Part shown: in pieces, positions 26,992 through 36,265 of the stretch | How positions within the stretch are numbered: the stretch's first letter is position 1 | Layout of the letters: the number at the start of each line of letters is the position of its first letter | DNA from: Portibacter marinus | GTDB taxonomy: Bacteria > Bacteroidota > Bacteroidia > Chitinophagales > Saprospiraceae | Length of the DNA: 64,000 nt | Assembly: GCF_021533195.1 (NCBI RefSeq) | Contig: NZ_JAJNKB010000002.1 | Coordinates: forward strand, 124,001-188,000 | Reading direction: 5' to 3' | The notes under the pieces: model-generated | What the model saw: only the letters and a program-made list of their open reading frames with translations | Told to the model about the DNA's origin: nothing | The model's database searches: none | Position numbers and translations under genes: made by a program

Positions 26992-28959
26992 CTATTGTTC
27001 TGATTTCTCTAACAAAATTTTTATTTCTGAGAGCGCTACGCTCACCTCCTTTACTTGATTTTCAAGATAGGTTTGTTGAGAACGCAATTTTGCAATTTCA
27101 GCTCCTTGCTGTTCAATGATCTCTTGTTGTTCTTTAACTGCTTCGACCAATACCGGTGATAGTCGGCTGTAGTCCACGGATTTATAACCTGCGGAGTCTG
27201 TAAGGACCATGGAAGGAAATATCTTTTCGATCTCCTGAGCGATGAAGCCAATTTGATTTACAGAAGTAAAGTTCTTTTCCGGATATTCATCTGTTTTCCA
27301 ATCATAACTGACTCCTCTAACCGACATTAAGGTATTTAAGCTATTTTTTAGAGGCTGAATGTTTTGTTTGAACCGATAGTCTGAGCTACAGGTTATCTGC
27401 GTAACTGTAGCCACGGATGCACCAATGGTACCGCAAACGGTTAAGTGTCCACCTATCGTAGCATCATTCGTTATAATTGCATCATTACCAATTTCAACAT
27501 TCTTCTTTATCCACATGTTTCCATCATCAGAGAATCTAAAAAGATCGTTACTATTGGTTAATGTGCCATTTGCACCTCCTCTGAAAACAAGATCTGGCGT
27601 ACCATCCATTAGCATTTCGAAGTCAAAGCCAGCACCGTTGCGTTCAAGTCTCAAAGTAGGAGTCTGGGTTGCAGCTAATGTGAGCTGTTTAGATGGATTT
27701 ATCGTGCCAATGCCCACATTACCTCCTAAAATGACGGCTTCAGATGAATTATAGTTGAGATAGATCTTACCATTAACATCGATTGTATTGCCATCTAGTA
27801 ACATGGTTCTTTGATCGTCATTAATTTGCAATCCAGCAGTAATTCCGTCATTTTCTTTCCCATTGATTACCAATCTTTTTGAATCAAACTCTCCAAAAAT
27901 AAGTGGACTTGAAGTAGAGGAATTAGCGATGTATAACTTTTCAGAGCCCATTTCATTTTTTCCGGCTTCGAAGCCTATAAAGATATTTCCACTGCCATTA
28001 ACATTAAGACTGCCTGCCTCATATCCTATCCCAATGTTGTTACTTCCTTTGTTTTTCCACATAGACAAAGAGCCAATCGCGAGATTATTACTTCCATTGA
28101 CTATATTGCCTAAAGCCAGTTGCCCAATTGCCAAATTATGATTTCCATCAACATTTCTCAAGAGTGATTGATCCCCAACAGCAAGATTGCTTATGCCTGA
28201 AACATTGGAATTGAGTGAATAGAATCCTAGAGCGAGATTGTTTATGCCGCTACCATTATTATATAGACTTTCTTGCCCAATTGCCAAATTTTTAGAGCCA
28301 CTGACGTTGTTTTTCAATGCGGATTGTCCGATAGCAAGATTATATTGTTGCTGATTATTGTACAATGATGAATCACCGATCGCAATGTTGTATGAACTGA
28401 GTGTATTTGAATTCAAGCTTTCATTTCCTATGGCTATGTTAAAGTCTCCTACAGTATTTGAATAGGCTGCCTTTTCACCTATGGCAATGTTTTTGGTTCC
28501 TGAAATATTTTCATGTAGTGCTGATCTTCCTATTGAAATCAACTTGTTACCGCTAGTATTTTTATAAAGAGATTCATACCCAATACCGATATTATCAGAC
28601 CCTTCATTCACTTTTAACGAAGACAATCCTATCGCAATATTACTGCTCCCTATTCCTTGGGTCATCGCCTCCTCTCCTATGGCAATATTTCCACCACCTC
28701 CATGCATTGTCAGAGTAGATCTTCCTATACCAATATTCCAGTTGGCTGCACAGTCTTTTCCCGCATTTCTACCTATGTAAAAACTACTGACATCGTCAGA
28801 AAAGCCTAGGTTGAGGCTATTGTATTGCGTTTTTTGGAAATAGAAAGTATCGTTGCCTAGTGTGGCATGTTCGACATTCATACTGATTTTCGACTGCCCC
28901 ATTGCAACATTGACATAAACAAAAAGAGCTACTATAGAAAGCGTTAATTTAATTTTCAT
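26992..28959 (-). CDS. Repeat-rich surface protein with S74 tail-fibre chaperone domain
   Basis: A 655-residue secreted protein: signal peptide (about 1-21), then about 15 tandem repeats of 16-17 residues (NIAIGxxSLxxNxxG pattern) over about residues 72-335, resembling trimeric YadA-like heads. A beta-rich linker leads to an S74 intramolecular chaperone domain from about 525 (CSSDYRFKQNIQPL; IGFIAQEIEKIFP). A coiled coil closes the protein. S74 domains help fibres trimerise and often cut themselves off at a Ser-Asp near this motif. No other phage gene is nearby, so this is probably a host adhesin. Confidence 0.85.
   Translation of the reverse strand: MKIKLTLSIVALFVYVNVAMGQSKISMNVEHATLGNDTFYFQKTQYNSLNLGFSDDVSSFYIGRNAGKDCAANWNIGIGRSTLTMHGGGGNIAIGEEAMTQGIGSSNIAIGLSSLKVNEGSDNIGIGYESLYKNTSGNKLISIGRSALHENISGTKNIAIGEKAAYSNTVGDFNIAIGNESLNSNTLSSYNIAIGDSSLYNNQQQYNLAIGQSALKNNVSGSKNLAIGQESLYNNGSGINNLALGFYSLNSNVSGISNLAVGDQSLLRNVDGNHNLAIGQLALGNIVNGSNNLAIGSLSMWKNKGSNNIGIGYEAGSLNVNGSGNIFIGFEAGKNEMGSEKLYIANSSTSSPLIFGEFDSKRLVINGKENDGITAGLQINDDQRTMLLDGNTIDVNGKIYLNYNSSEAVILGGNVGIGTINPSKQLTLAATQTPTLRLERNGAGFDFEMLMDGTPDLVFRGGANGTLTNSNDLFRFSDDGNMWIKKNVEIGNDAIITNDATIGGHLTVCGTIGASVATVTQITCSSDYRFKQNIQPLKNSLNTLMSVRGVSYDWKTDEYPEKNFTSVNQIGFIAQEIEKIFPSMVLTDSAGYKSVDYSRLSPVLVEAVKEQQEIIEQQGAEIAKLRSQQTYLENQVKEVSVALSEIKILLEKSEQ
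27955..28745 (-). repeat. Degenerate 48-51 base tandem repeats coding the NIAIG repeats
   Basis: The coding sequence of the S74 protein repeats a pattern of about 16-17 codons, visible on the plus strand as recurrent blocks such as cctatggcaatgtt and ccaattgccaaatt. The copies have diverged in sequence but keep their length. Confidence 0.8.
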
Positions 28960-28989
28960 GTTTAGGATTTTGTGATTCTAGACTTGTTT

Positions 28990-28997
28990 CAAAAATA
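28990..28997 (-). promoter_or_regulatory. -7 promoter element for the S74 protein gene
   Basis: The minus strand reads TATTTTTG, a full match to the Bacteroidota TAnnTTTG element, about 30 bases before the ATG. No TTG lies at the ideal -33 distance, so activation by a regulator is plausible. Confidence 0.5.
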
Positions 28998-29021
28998 CAA
29001 GAAGGGTGAATGGTCTCCTAT

Positions 29022-29035
29022 AACCCGATTGGGTT
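29022..29035. promoter_or_regulatory. Palindrome AACCC-N4-GGGTT in divergent promoter region
   Basis: A 5+5 base inverted repeat (AACCCGATTGGGTT) lies between the divergent S74-protein and histidine-kinase genes, just upstream of the S74 -7 element. It has no T run and so is not a terminator. It is a candidate operator, perhaps for the NarL-type regulator encoded at 26308; that link is inference. Confidence 0.4.
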
Positions 29036-29111
29036 GTTTTGCTTGATTTTAGGTCAATGTTGCCATCTCTCAAAAAAATATCATAAATTCCATGGATTAA
29101 TCATTTAAAGT

Positions 29112-32100
29112 TTGTCTAAATTTTTTTTACTCACATTACTATTGTTGCTAGGGGTACACTGTACTTTTCTATTGGCTCAAGAAACTAGCCCAATTGAAAT
29201 TCCATTACGATATGATGTCAGCTTGGTCTCTCCAGCAGAATTGTCTTCCTTCACAACCATCCAAAATACTATGCAGGACAGCCTCGGCTTCTTATGGATC
29301 GGTACAAACGAAGGGCTTCATTGTCTGGACGGCAAAGATATAATCACCTATAACACAAGCCAGAATACAGGGAAAATCGGTGTAGTCTCAAAGGGTGAGG
29401 GTTTTTTTCGAACCTCTTTAGGCAAGCATAACATCTTGTGGATCATGGAGAATACTTCGGGAGACATTATAGGTTTCGATGTGATTAAAAGGAAAGAAGT
29501 CCGCAGAATTCAAATGCAGGATTACAGTTTTGGTGGCTTGCAAACTTTAGAGAATGCCGAGACCTACTTCGTCTATACCGATACCCTAGAAGTCACCTGG
29601 TTAGCGTGTCTCACATGCAATGATGCGCCCAGAAAAAAGTTATTGGAAGACAAGACGGTTACCAATTATGTGGCTTTTCGAAATGAACATTGGATTCATG
29701 CTTCGTCTGTGTTTTATCAATATAGTGAAGATGGAGAATTAATTAAAGCGTACACAGATTTGGAGGATCACTACCTTAATTGGACATATGGGGATTCATT
29801 AAGTTTTTATAAATTTTTAAAAACTGATCCTAAAGTTTATGATCCGGATTTACAAAAAATAGTTCGAGATTTTATGGTACCTCAGAAATTCAAAGACAAC
29901 AGTTACCATCATTTTGTCAAAGGAAATGAAGTGTGGCTCACAGACTTACATCACGATTTCTATATATGGAATCGTGAAGATGATAATTTGCAAAATTATA
30001 CTGACCAAATTAGTGAGCTACTTAAGAACAGCGCATATGCTGGCTTATCTGGCGACTTTAGGTACGAGTTAGAATTAGACGATGGCTCTATATTGTATTC
30101 TAAATTCAATAGCCTGATTCGTTTTACCAGGAAGAAAGTGAATGACGAATTATACCGAGAGTCTTTATACTCTAATCAAGCCATCACGAGTATGAGGGGA
30201 TTGGCCGAAGACGAAAGAGGCAGTATTTATGCAGCTTATTATACTGGTGTGGATGTCAAAAATAAAAATGAGACTGTATTTCGTCCATTTAAAGATACCC
30301 GCACAGGACCAAGGGAAGCTGAACGAACGTATTCATTAACATATTGGACAAACAAGTTAATCTGGGATTTTGCAGTTTTCGACTTGGCAACAGGAGATCA
30401 ATCTCATATCATGAAGGATGTTTATGGCCAGCATGTTAACCATGCTATCGAGTCAGATACATTGTGGTTGTATGAATGGTATGCTAATACACTCGTGAAA
30501 TATAATGCCAATGGGACATACGAGTTGGTCACTGATAGTTTGATTTCTGAACCGCCAGTCGTTTCGGACATGAAAGTAGATGTGGAAAGCAGGCATCTCT
30601 GGTTTGCTACCCAGTATTATGGCATCATGATATTTTCTAAAGATGGCCAATTAGTGAAACAATATGATTTGAGTGCACTTGGCTTGCCAGCTATGAAGAA
30701 TAATATATATTTCCTGGAGTTTGAGGGTGACTCTCTGTGGTTTGGTACCGAGCTTGGAATTGGTTTGCTGGATCTGAAATCTCAGAAGGTAGCTTTATTT
30801 AAAAATCCAACTGCCAGTCAGACCGGAAGTGAAACTTTACGTAAGATGTATTCGATGCTGAAAGATGTTGAAGGGAATTTTTACCTGGGAACAGATCATG
30901 GTATTTGTTACTTTGATAAGAAAAACTTGCGATTTAAAAACTTAATACCGAGACATCCCTTAGCGAATATTGAGTTTAATAGAAATTCAACGCTTAAGGC
31001 ATCAAATGGCAAGTATTATTTCGGAAGTATAGATGGGCTTTATGCTTTTAGACCTGATCAACTCAAATTTGAAGATAATTTAGAGGTACCTAAGCCGTTC
31101 TTATCATCAGCTGTTATTTACAATAGGAATGAGTCTGAACCCAGGATTTTTGGCGAAGAATTGAATGAAAGGGGACAAATTGACTTAAAGGCTTCTGACA
31201 CCGATTTAATATTAACCATAGGAGCACCTTCATTTGAACACGAAGTTTTTTACAGGTATAAAATTCCTGGTGTTAAAAATGAATGGAGTAATTATTCGAG
31301 TGATAACAAACTGGAATTCATTTCATTCCCTAGTGGGAAGTATGATGTCAATGTTAGAACATATTTAAAACCTGAAAGTGAAAATTTCGAGGAAGTAACA
31401 TTTGAGATTTGGAAACCTGAAGTATGGTATAAAAGATTATGGGCTCAAATGCTCTTTTTGCTATTGATTGGAGCCTTGGTATATTATTTTGTTAGCGCCA
31501 AATATGTTCGCGAGATTAATAAAAGAAAAGCTGATGAACAGTTACGAACCAAATTGTCCAGTGATCTTCATGATGATGTTGGAACCTTGCTTTCCGGAGT
31601 GGCTCTACAATCAGAATTTATGTCTTACGAAGTAGATGCTGCTCATAAGGATGGTATGAATGAGATTAGTGCAATGAGTCGTGAGGCCATGGAAAGAATG
31701 AGAGATATCGTGTGGGCAATGGATTCGAGAAAGGATAAGTTTGCAAATCTCATAGACCGAATGAGGGCTTACGCTGAAAGGAACTTATCTAAAAAGGAGA
31801 TTGAATGTAGATTTACAGTGGAAGGCATCGAAAAAAACGGACAAATTAATCCTGAAGCAAGACAAAACATATATTTGATATTCAAGGAATCCATAACAAA
31901 TGTGATTAGGCACTCTAATGCTGACATGGTGAAGGTTTATTTTGGGAAAATAGGGAGAAATCTCACGCTGAGAGTAGAGGATAATGGGTCAAATGTCGAG
32001 CTATCACCAACGGATGGTGCAGGTCTATCGAACATCAAAATGCGCGCTGAACGAATTGGAGGTTTTGTAGAATTTTCAAACAATGAGGGTTTTAGAATGA

Positions 32101-32126
32101 AGTTGCAAGTGCCAGAAAACATTTAA
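29112..32126 (+). CDS. Sensor histidine kinase with periplasmic propeller (Reg_prop/Y_Y_Y, HisKA_3)
   Basis: A 1004-residue protein using a TTG start, with a signal peptide (about 1-22), many two-component propeller repeats (for example DSLGFLWIGTNEGLHCLDG, DSLWFGTELGIGLLD), a Y_Y_Y domain and a membrane helix at about 776-796. The cytoplasmic kinase has DLHDDVGTLLSG with phospho-acceptor His820. Its ATPase domain includes ESITNVIRHSNAD and a G-box at about 971-986 (DGAGLSNIKMRAERIG). This is the NarX/LiaS-type kinase class, which pairs with LuxR-type regulators, so the regulator at 26308 is the natural partner. The ligand is unknown. Confidence 0.92.
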   Translation: MSKFFLLTLLLLLGVHCTFLLAQETSPIEIPLRYDVSLVSPAELSSFTTIQNTMQDSLGFLWIGTNEGLHCLDGKDIITYNTSQNTGKIGVVSKGEGFFRTSLGKHNILWIMENTSGDIIGFDVIKRKEVRRIQMQDYSFGGLQTLENAETYFVYTDTLEVTWLACLTCNDAPRKKLLEDKTVTNYVAFRNEHWIHASSVFYQYSEDGELIKAYTDLEDHYLNWTYGDSLSFYKFLKTDPKVYDPDLQKIVRDFMVPQKFKDNSYHHFVKGNEVWLTDLHHDFYIWNREDDNLQNYTDQISELLKNSAYAGLSGDFRYELELDDGSILYSKFNSLIRFTRKKVNDELYRESLYSNQAITSMRGLAEDERGSIYAAYYTGVDVKNKNETVFRPFKDTRTGPREAERTYSLTYWTNKLIWDFAVFDLATGDQSHIMKDVYGQHVNHAIESDTLWLYEWYANTLVKYNANGTYELVTDSLISEPPVVSDMKVDVESRHLWFATQYYGIMIFSKDGQLVKQYDLSALGLPAMKNNIYFLEFEGDSLWFGTELGIGLLDLKSQKVALFKNPTASQTGSETLRKMYSMLKDVEGNFYLGTDHGICYFDKKNLRFKNLIPRHPLANIEFNRNSTLKASNGKYYFGSIDGLYAFRPDQLKFEDNLEVPKPFLSSAVIYNRNESEPRIFGEELNERGQIDLKASDTDLILTIGAPSFEHEVFYRYKIPGVKNEWSNYSSDNKLEFISFPSGKYDVNVRTYLKPESENFEEVTFEIWKPEVWYKRLWAQMLFLLLIGALVYYFVSAKYVREINKRKADEQLRTKLSSDLHDDVGTLLSGVALQSEFMSYEVDAAHKDGMNEISAMSREAMERMRDIVWAMDSRKDKFANLIDRMRAYAERNLSKKEIECRFTVEGIEKNGQINPEARQNIYLIFKESITNVIRHSNADMVKVYFGKIGRNLTLRVEDNGSNVELSPTDGAGLSNIKMRAERIGGFVEFSNNEGFRMKLQVPENI

Positions 32127-32319
32127 ATCATACACTATTCATTTGCTCATGAAAGGTAATTTTGAAAGATCCATAGGACCATGCCGTAAAGAGCGTTTAT
32201 TTGATTCCAATTTTATGATTTCCAACAAATTACAGTAACTTCCGGTTTCGTTGGTTTCTACTGTAGTATCGCAGATATAAGCTGGCAAGATTATTAAATC
32301 ACTAGCCAATATCCATATC
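32127..32319. other. Intergenic region upstream of the MidA-like gene
   Basis: 193 bases between two plus-strand genes. It should contain the promoter of the operon that starts at 32320. No terminator or clear promoter pair was recognised. Confidence 0.3.
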
Positions 32320-33873
32320 ATGACCACGTACAATTTCTTAGTAGAATCCAAGAAGCCCTTCTCAGAAAGTGTCATTTGGCAAATGAATAGAGAATTTTAC
32401 CAACAAGCCGGAATTGCAGCTTGGAGCGAGAACATTGTGCCCCACCAAATGACCAGTAATTCTTTAGTTGGTAAAACCTATGCGGAGTTAATTTTTGCAT
32501 TTTTAAAAGATTTAAATAAGAAGAAAGGCAGTCAGGAAATAGTCTACATTCTTGAACTGGGAGCAGGTCATGGACGCCTCGCTTTTCATGTGCTAAAACA
32601 CTTAGAAGCACTGGAAAAATTGTCGAATGAAAGAATCCTGAAATACTGTTATGTACTTAGCGACATTGTAGAAGAGAACTTATCTTTTTTCCTTAATCAT
32701 CCTCAATTCGAAAAGTACTACAAGGCTGGTAAAATAGATGTAAGTTATTTTGATGCTGTGAACGGGGATAGATTAGAGCTTCGTTATTCTGGAATTTCTA
32801 TTCATCCTCAGAGCCTGAGCCAACCCATCATTGCCATCGCTAATTACTTTTTTGATTCGATTCCAACTGATCTTTTTTATATCAAAGACAAGGTAATATC
32901 TAAGTGCTCATTGTCTATACAGTCAAACATTGACCCCCAAAAAATCAGGAAAGAAGGTCGATTTAAAGAAATGGAAATGACTTACCATAAGGAAATAGTC
33001 AATGAAACCGTCTATGAAGATCATAGGCTCAATGAAATACTGAATGCTTATAAATTCTTATTATCAGATACCCACTTGTTCTTTCCTCAAAAGTCTATCC
33101 AATGCCTGGACAACCTGAAGTCTCTTTCCAGCGCAGGGCTAATGTTGCTGACAATGGATAAGGGATATCATCAAACCACAAGATTGGATCATAAAAGTTC
33201 ACCCGATATAGTAGCTCATGGAAGTTTCTCGCTTTGGGTCAACTATCATGCCTTGGGTGCATATTGCGCACAGGAAGGCGGAATGAGTTTGTTTCCCTCC
33301 TTTTCAAATTTTCACTTAGAGCTAGGATGTCTTTTATTCGGATCCAAAAGTGATCCTTTTTTTGAAACCAAGGCTGCATATGAAAAGTTTGTCAATAATT
33401 TTGGGCCAGACGACTTTATGACTATTAAAAAGCTTGCGTATACCCATATTGCGACTTTGAATCTTAAGGAATTAATCGCCCTGTTTCGTTTAAGCGCTTA
33501 TGATTCTAGCTTCTTTATCAAACTCTTACCCAGGGTGAAACAACTTTCACTTTCTTTAACATTGGAAGAAAAGGAAAGACTGGTGGAGACTTTGAATGCC
33601 ATCTGGAATATGTACTTTCACATCAATGAAAGCTTTGATCTTGCTTTCGAACTTGGTGGAATTTTTTATGACGTTGGACACTACTCGAACGCCCTTGAAT
33701 TGTTCCAATATTCCATAGTTCATTACGGAGACAAGGTTGATAGTTACCACAATCAAGCACTTTGTTTCTATCAATTACGGGAAGATGATGCCTTTTTAAA
33801 GACAGTAAATCATGGAATAACTCTTTTCCCTGAAAACATTGCACTTAGCAAATTACTTGACTTAGAAATTTAA
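32320..33873 (+). CDS. MidA/NDUFAF7-like SAM methyltransferase with TPR tail
   Basis: A 517-residue soluble protein. Motif I for SAM binding is ILELGAGHGRLAFHV at about 78-92, and IIAIANYFFDSIPTDLFY near 172-189 matches the NE-x-x-DAxP segment of the MidA/NDUFAF7 arginine methyltransferase family, here with Asn-Tyr in place of Asn-Glu. The C-terminal third is helical with TPR-like units (FELGGIFYDVGHYSNALELF). The target is unknown. Only 17 bases separate it from the HipA-like kinase gene, so the genes at 32320-36184 probably form one operon. Confidence 0.72.
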   Translation: MTTYNFLVESKKPFSESVIWQMNREFYQQAGIAAWSENIVPHQMTSNSLVGKTYAELIFAFLKDLNKKKGSQEIVYILELGAGHGRLAFHVLKHLEALEKLSNERILKYCYVLSDIVEENLSFFLNHPQFEKYYKAGKIDVSYFDAVNGDRLELRYSGISIHPQSLSQPIIAIANYFFDSIPTDLFYIKDKVISKCSLSIQSNIDPQKIRKEGRFKEMEMTYHKEIVNETVYEDHRLNEILNAYKFLLSDTHLFFPQKSIQCLDNLKSLSSAGLMLLTMDKGYHQTTRLDHKSSPDIVAHGSFSLWVNYHALGAYCAQEGGMSLFPSFSNFHLELGCLLFGSKSDPFFETKAAYEKFVNNFGPDDFMTIKKLAYTHIATLNLKELIALFRLSAYDSSFFIKLLPRVKQLSLSLTLEEKERLVETLNAIWNMYFHINESFDLAFELGGIFYDVGHYSNALELFQYSIVHYGDKVDSYHNQALCFYQLREDDAFLKTVNHGITLFPENIALSKLLDLEI

Positions 33874-33890
33874 TACCTTGGCACTACAAG

Positions 33891-34652
33891 ATGGAATTAA
33901 GAACGGTCAATGTTATCAGATATGTCACTCCGCTTAGAGAAGGAGGATCATTACCTGCAATCGTCGAAGCAGACGATGGGTTTTTATATGTTTTAAAGTT
34001 CAGAGGAGCAGGACAAGGGCGAAAGGCACTCATATCAGAAATAATAGGAGGAGAGTTAGCTCGGTCTATGGGTTTGCGTGTGCCAGAAATAGTATTTATG
34101 AATTTGGATGATTCCTTTGCGCAAACGGAACCCGACGAAGAGATTCAGGACTTGCTGCGATTTAGTGTGGGACTGAACCTGGGGCTTCATTATCTCTCAG
34201 GCAGTTTAACTTTTGATCCTCTTGCAACTGAAGTGGATGCTTTAGAAGCTTCACTAATCGTCCTTCTGGATTCAATAATCACCAACATAGACCGAACTGT
34301 TAAGAATACCAACCTCCTTTACTGGAATAGGGAAATTTGGCTAATTGACCATGGTGCGAGTCTATATTTTCATCATAACTGGGATTCATGGGAGGATCAT
34401 CGTCAGAGAACTTTTCCGCTGGTAAAGGATCATGTGTTACTTAGCAGAGCATTGGCTTTGGACCAGGCAGCCTCTATGATTAAAGAGACTGTTACAGTGG
34501 AGAATATTAGGGAAATTATCGCACTCGTGCCTGATGATTTTCTAGCAGATGGCGAAGAGCGATCGGTTTATGAAAAAGTCTTGTTGGCCAGGCTTCAGAA
34601 TCTAGACGCATTGGTGGAAGAAGCGAAAAAAGCGAGTTATGGAAGTATTTGA
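33891..34652 (+). CDS. HipA-family-like kinase (HipA_2 type)
   Basis: A 253-residue protein, much shorter than classical HipA. Kinase features: Lys36 in FLYVLKFRGAG (ATP lysine), a catalytic-loop-like NIDRTVKNTN at 132-141 (Asp134, Asn139) and metal-binding Asp153 in IDHGASLYF. This is the HipA_2 pattern. There is no HipB antitoxin gene next to it; instead the 3' end overlaps a DUF3037 gene by 14 bases, a pairing common in many bacteria whose purpose is not known. The kinase fold is likely; calling it a toxin would be unsupported. Confidence 0.85.
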   Translation: MELRTVNVIRYVTPLREGGSLPAIVEADDGFLYVLKFRGAGQGRKALISEIIGGELARSMGLRVPEIVFMNLDDSFAQTEPDEEIQDLLRFSVGLNLGLHYLSGSLTFDPLATEVDALEASLIVLLDSIITNIDRTVKNTNLLYWNREIWLIDHGASLYFHHNWDSWEDHRQRTFPLVKDHVLLSRALALDQAASMIKETVTVENIREIIALVPDDFLADGEERSVYEKVLLARLQNLDALVEEAKKASYGSI

Positions 34653-35013
34653 ATATTCCATTATAAGATATGTGCCTCAAGTAGAACGTGAGGAGTTTAT
34701 TAATATAGGGGTGATTGTATTTTCTAAAAGATTTCAGTTTCTTGATGTCAAATATCAGGTGGATACCCATAAGGTATCGGTTATAGGGGAAGAAGAGCAC
34801 TTACCCCTCATTTCAAATTACATGAACTCATGGAAGCTGATTTGTAAGGGAGATGAGTCGGGTGGTTCAATTGCCAGACAGGATATCGCATATCGCTTTA
34901 GATGGTTGGTAGCAGCTCGGTCAACCATTATTCAGGCATCCAGGCCGCACCCCGGAAGGTGTAACGATCCTGCTAAAGTTCTTGAAGACCTGTTCAGCAA
35001 ATATGTCAAGTAA
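34639..35013 (+). CDS. DUF3037 domain protein
   Basis: A 124-residue protein with the DUF3037 opening FEYSIIRYVPQVEREEFINI and GVIVFS, and a conserved C-terminal SRPHPGRCNDPAKVLEDLF. It overlaps the HipA-like kinase gene by 14 bases and the MFS gene by 11. DUF3037 has no known activity. Constant pairing with HipA_2-type kinases suggests that it is the partner or substrate of the kinase, which is inference. Confidence 0.9.
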   Translation: MEVFEYSIIRYVPQVEREEFINIGVIVFSKRFQFLDVKYQVDTHKVSVIGEEEHLPLISNYMNSWKLICKGDESGGSIARQDIAYRFRWLVAARSTIIQASRPHPGRCNDPAKVLEDLFSKYVK

Positions 35014-36184
35014 GGTCACTAAGGCTTCGCATGTACTGCTTATCATTGTGATCGCGCAGTTTCTTTGTACCTCTCTTTGGTTTGCAGGAAATGCCATTGT
35101 AGATGACCTCATCACACAGCATGGATTTGCTTCCAATGCTGTCAGTCATCTGACCTCGGCGATACAATTGGGTTTTATTGTAGGTACTTTAGGTTATGCC
35201 CTATTGAATATTGCAGACCGGTACTCTCCTTCTATCGTATTTCTGGTGAGCGCTTTTCTGGCAGCAGTCTGGAACATCATGTTGACTTTAGAAGTATTGA
35301 GCTTTGAATTGGCTTTAACTTCACGATTTTTTACAGGTATCTTCCTTGCTGGGATTTATCCCGTGGGCATGAAGATCGCTGCAGACTATTTCGACAAGAC
35401 GTTGGGGAAGTCATTGGGTTTGTTGGTTGGTGCATTGGTGGTGGGCACCGCACTTCCTCATTTGATTAAGAGCAACCTCGGCAATTTGCCATATAGGTTT
35501 GTGATTTACGCTGTTACGACGTGCGCCATTACAGGTGGCTTGATGATCGGAATTTTCATTGCGGATGGGCCCTTTAGAAGACCTAGTCAAAAAGTAAATT
35601 TAGGACTAACTTTCGCTGCCTTCAAGAAAGCTGAATTTAAGAGTGCCGCATTCGGTTATTTTGGACATATGTGGGAACTGTATTCTTATTATGCTTTTCT
35701 GCCGGCCATACTAGTTTACTGGTCTGCCATCCATGATGTGACCATCAATATTTCGTTTTGGAGCTTTGTTTTAATTGCTTTAGGAGGATTGGGTTGTGCG
35801 ATTTCTGGATTTTTAAGTAATATTTTCCAACCTCAAAAACTGGCCACATTTGCCTTAACAGTGTCGGGGCTGATTTGCTTGTTGACACCCTTACTTTTTG
35901 GGATTTCTATGCCAATGGTTTTCTTGGGACTTATGTTCATATGGGGCACAACTGTAGCTGCAGATTCCCCGATGTTCAGTACTCTTGTGGCTCAAAACGC
36001 CATTCCAGAACTCAAAGGAACAGCCCTGACCATTGTAAATTGCATTGGTTTTGCACTGACTATTGTCAGTATACAGTTGCTCAATTGGCTGAGTAATTAT
36101 ATTCCTTTTCCATTTCTTTTTGTTGTGCTTGGCATCGGGCCGATCTTTGGTTTAATAAGTTTATGGCGTAAAAGAACCAGCTAG
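35003..36184 (+). CDS. MFS transporter
   Basis: 393 residues from the ATG at 35003, with about twelve membrane helices; an in-frame TTG at 34982 would add seven residues and overlap more deeply with DUF3037. Gly-rich helices such as FFTGIFLAGIYPVGMKIAAD and SLGLLVGALVVGTALPHL match the major facilitator fold (CynX/NNP-like drug and anion transporters). It overlaps the DUF3037 gene by 11 bases, so it is co-translated with the kinase module. The substrate is unknown. Confidence 0.85.
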   Translation: MSSKVTKASHVLLIIVIAQFLCTSLWFAGNAIVDDLITQHGFASNAVSHLTSAIQLGFIVGTLGYALLNIADRYSPSIVFLVSAFLAAVWNIMLTLEVLSFELALTSRFFTGIFLAGIYPVGMKIAADYFDKTLGKSLGLLVGALVVGTALPHLIKSNLGNLPYRFVIYAVTTCAITGGLMIGIFIADGPFRRPSQKVNLGLTFAAFKKAEFKSAAFGYFGHMWELYSYYAFLPAILVYWSAIHDVTINISFWSFVLIALGGLGCAISGFLSNIFQPQKLATFALTVSGLICLLTPLLFGISMPMVFLGLMFIWGTTVAADSPMFSTLVAQNAIPELKGTALTIVNCIGFALTIVSIQLLNWLSNYIPFPFLFVVLGIGPIFGLISLWRKRTS

Positions 36185-36265
36185 AAAGGGGGTACAAAAA
36201 GGGGACATTACAAATAAAAGGCCATTTTACCTTCAATGCGGATGTAAAAAAGCTAGCTTTATTAA

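Noticed and set aside
26992-28959. S74 domain as a sign of a prophage
   Set aside because: No capsid, portal, terminase, integrase or lysis gene is near; a signal peptide and regulators indicate a host surface protein.
32139-32375. 78-codon minus-strand frame upstream of the MidA-like gene
   Set aside because: It overlaps the start of a clear plus-strand gene and shows no signal or family feature.
33891-34652. Type II HipA-HipB toxin-antitoxin pair
   Set aside because: There is no HTH antitoxin beside it and the protein is the short HipA_2 type; toxicity would be a guess.
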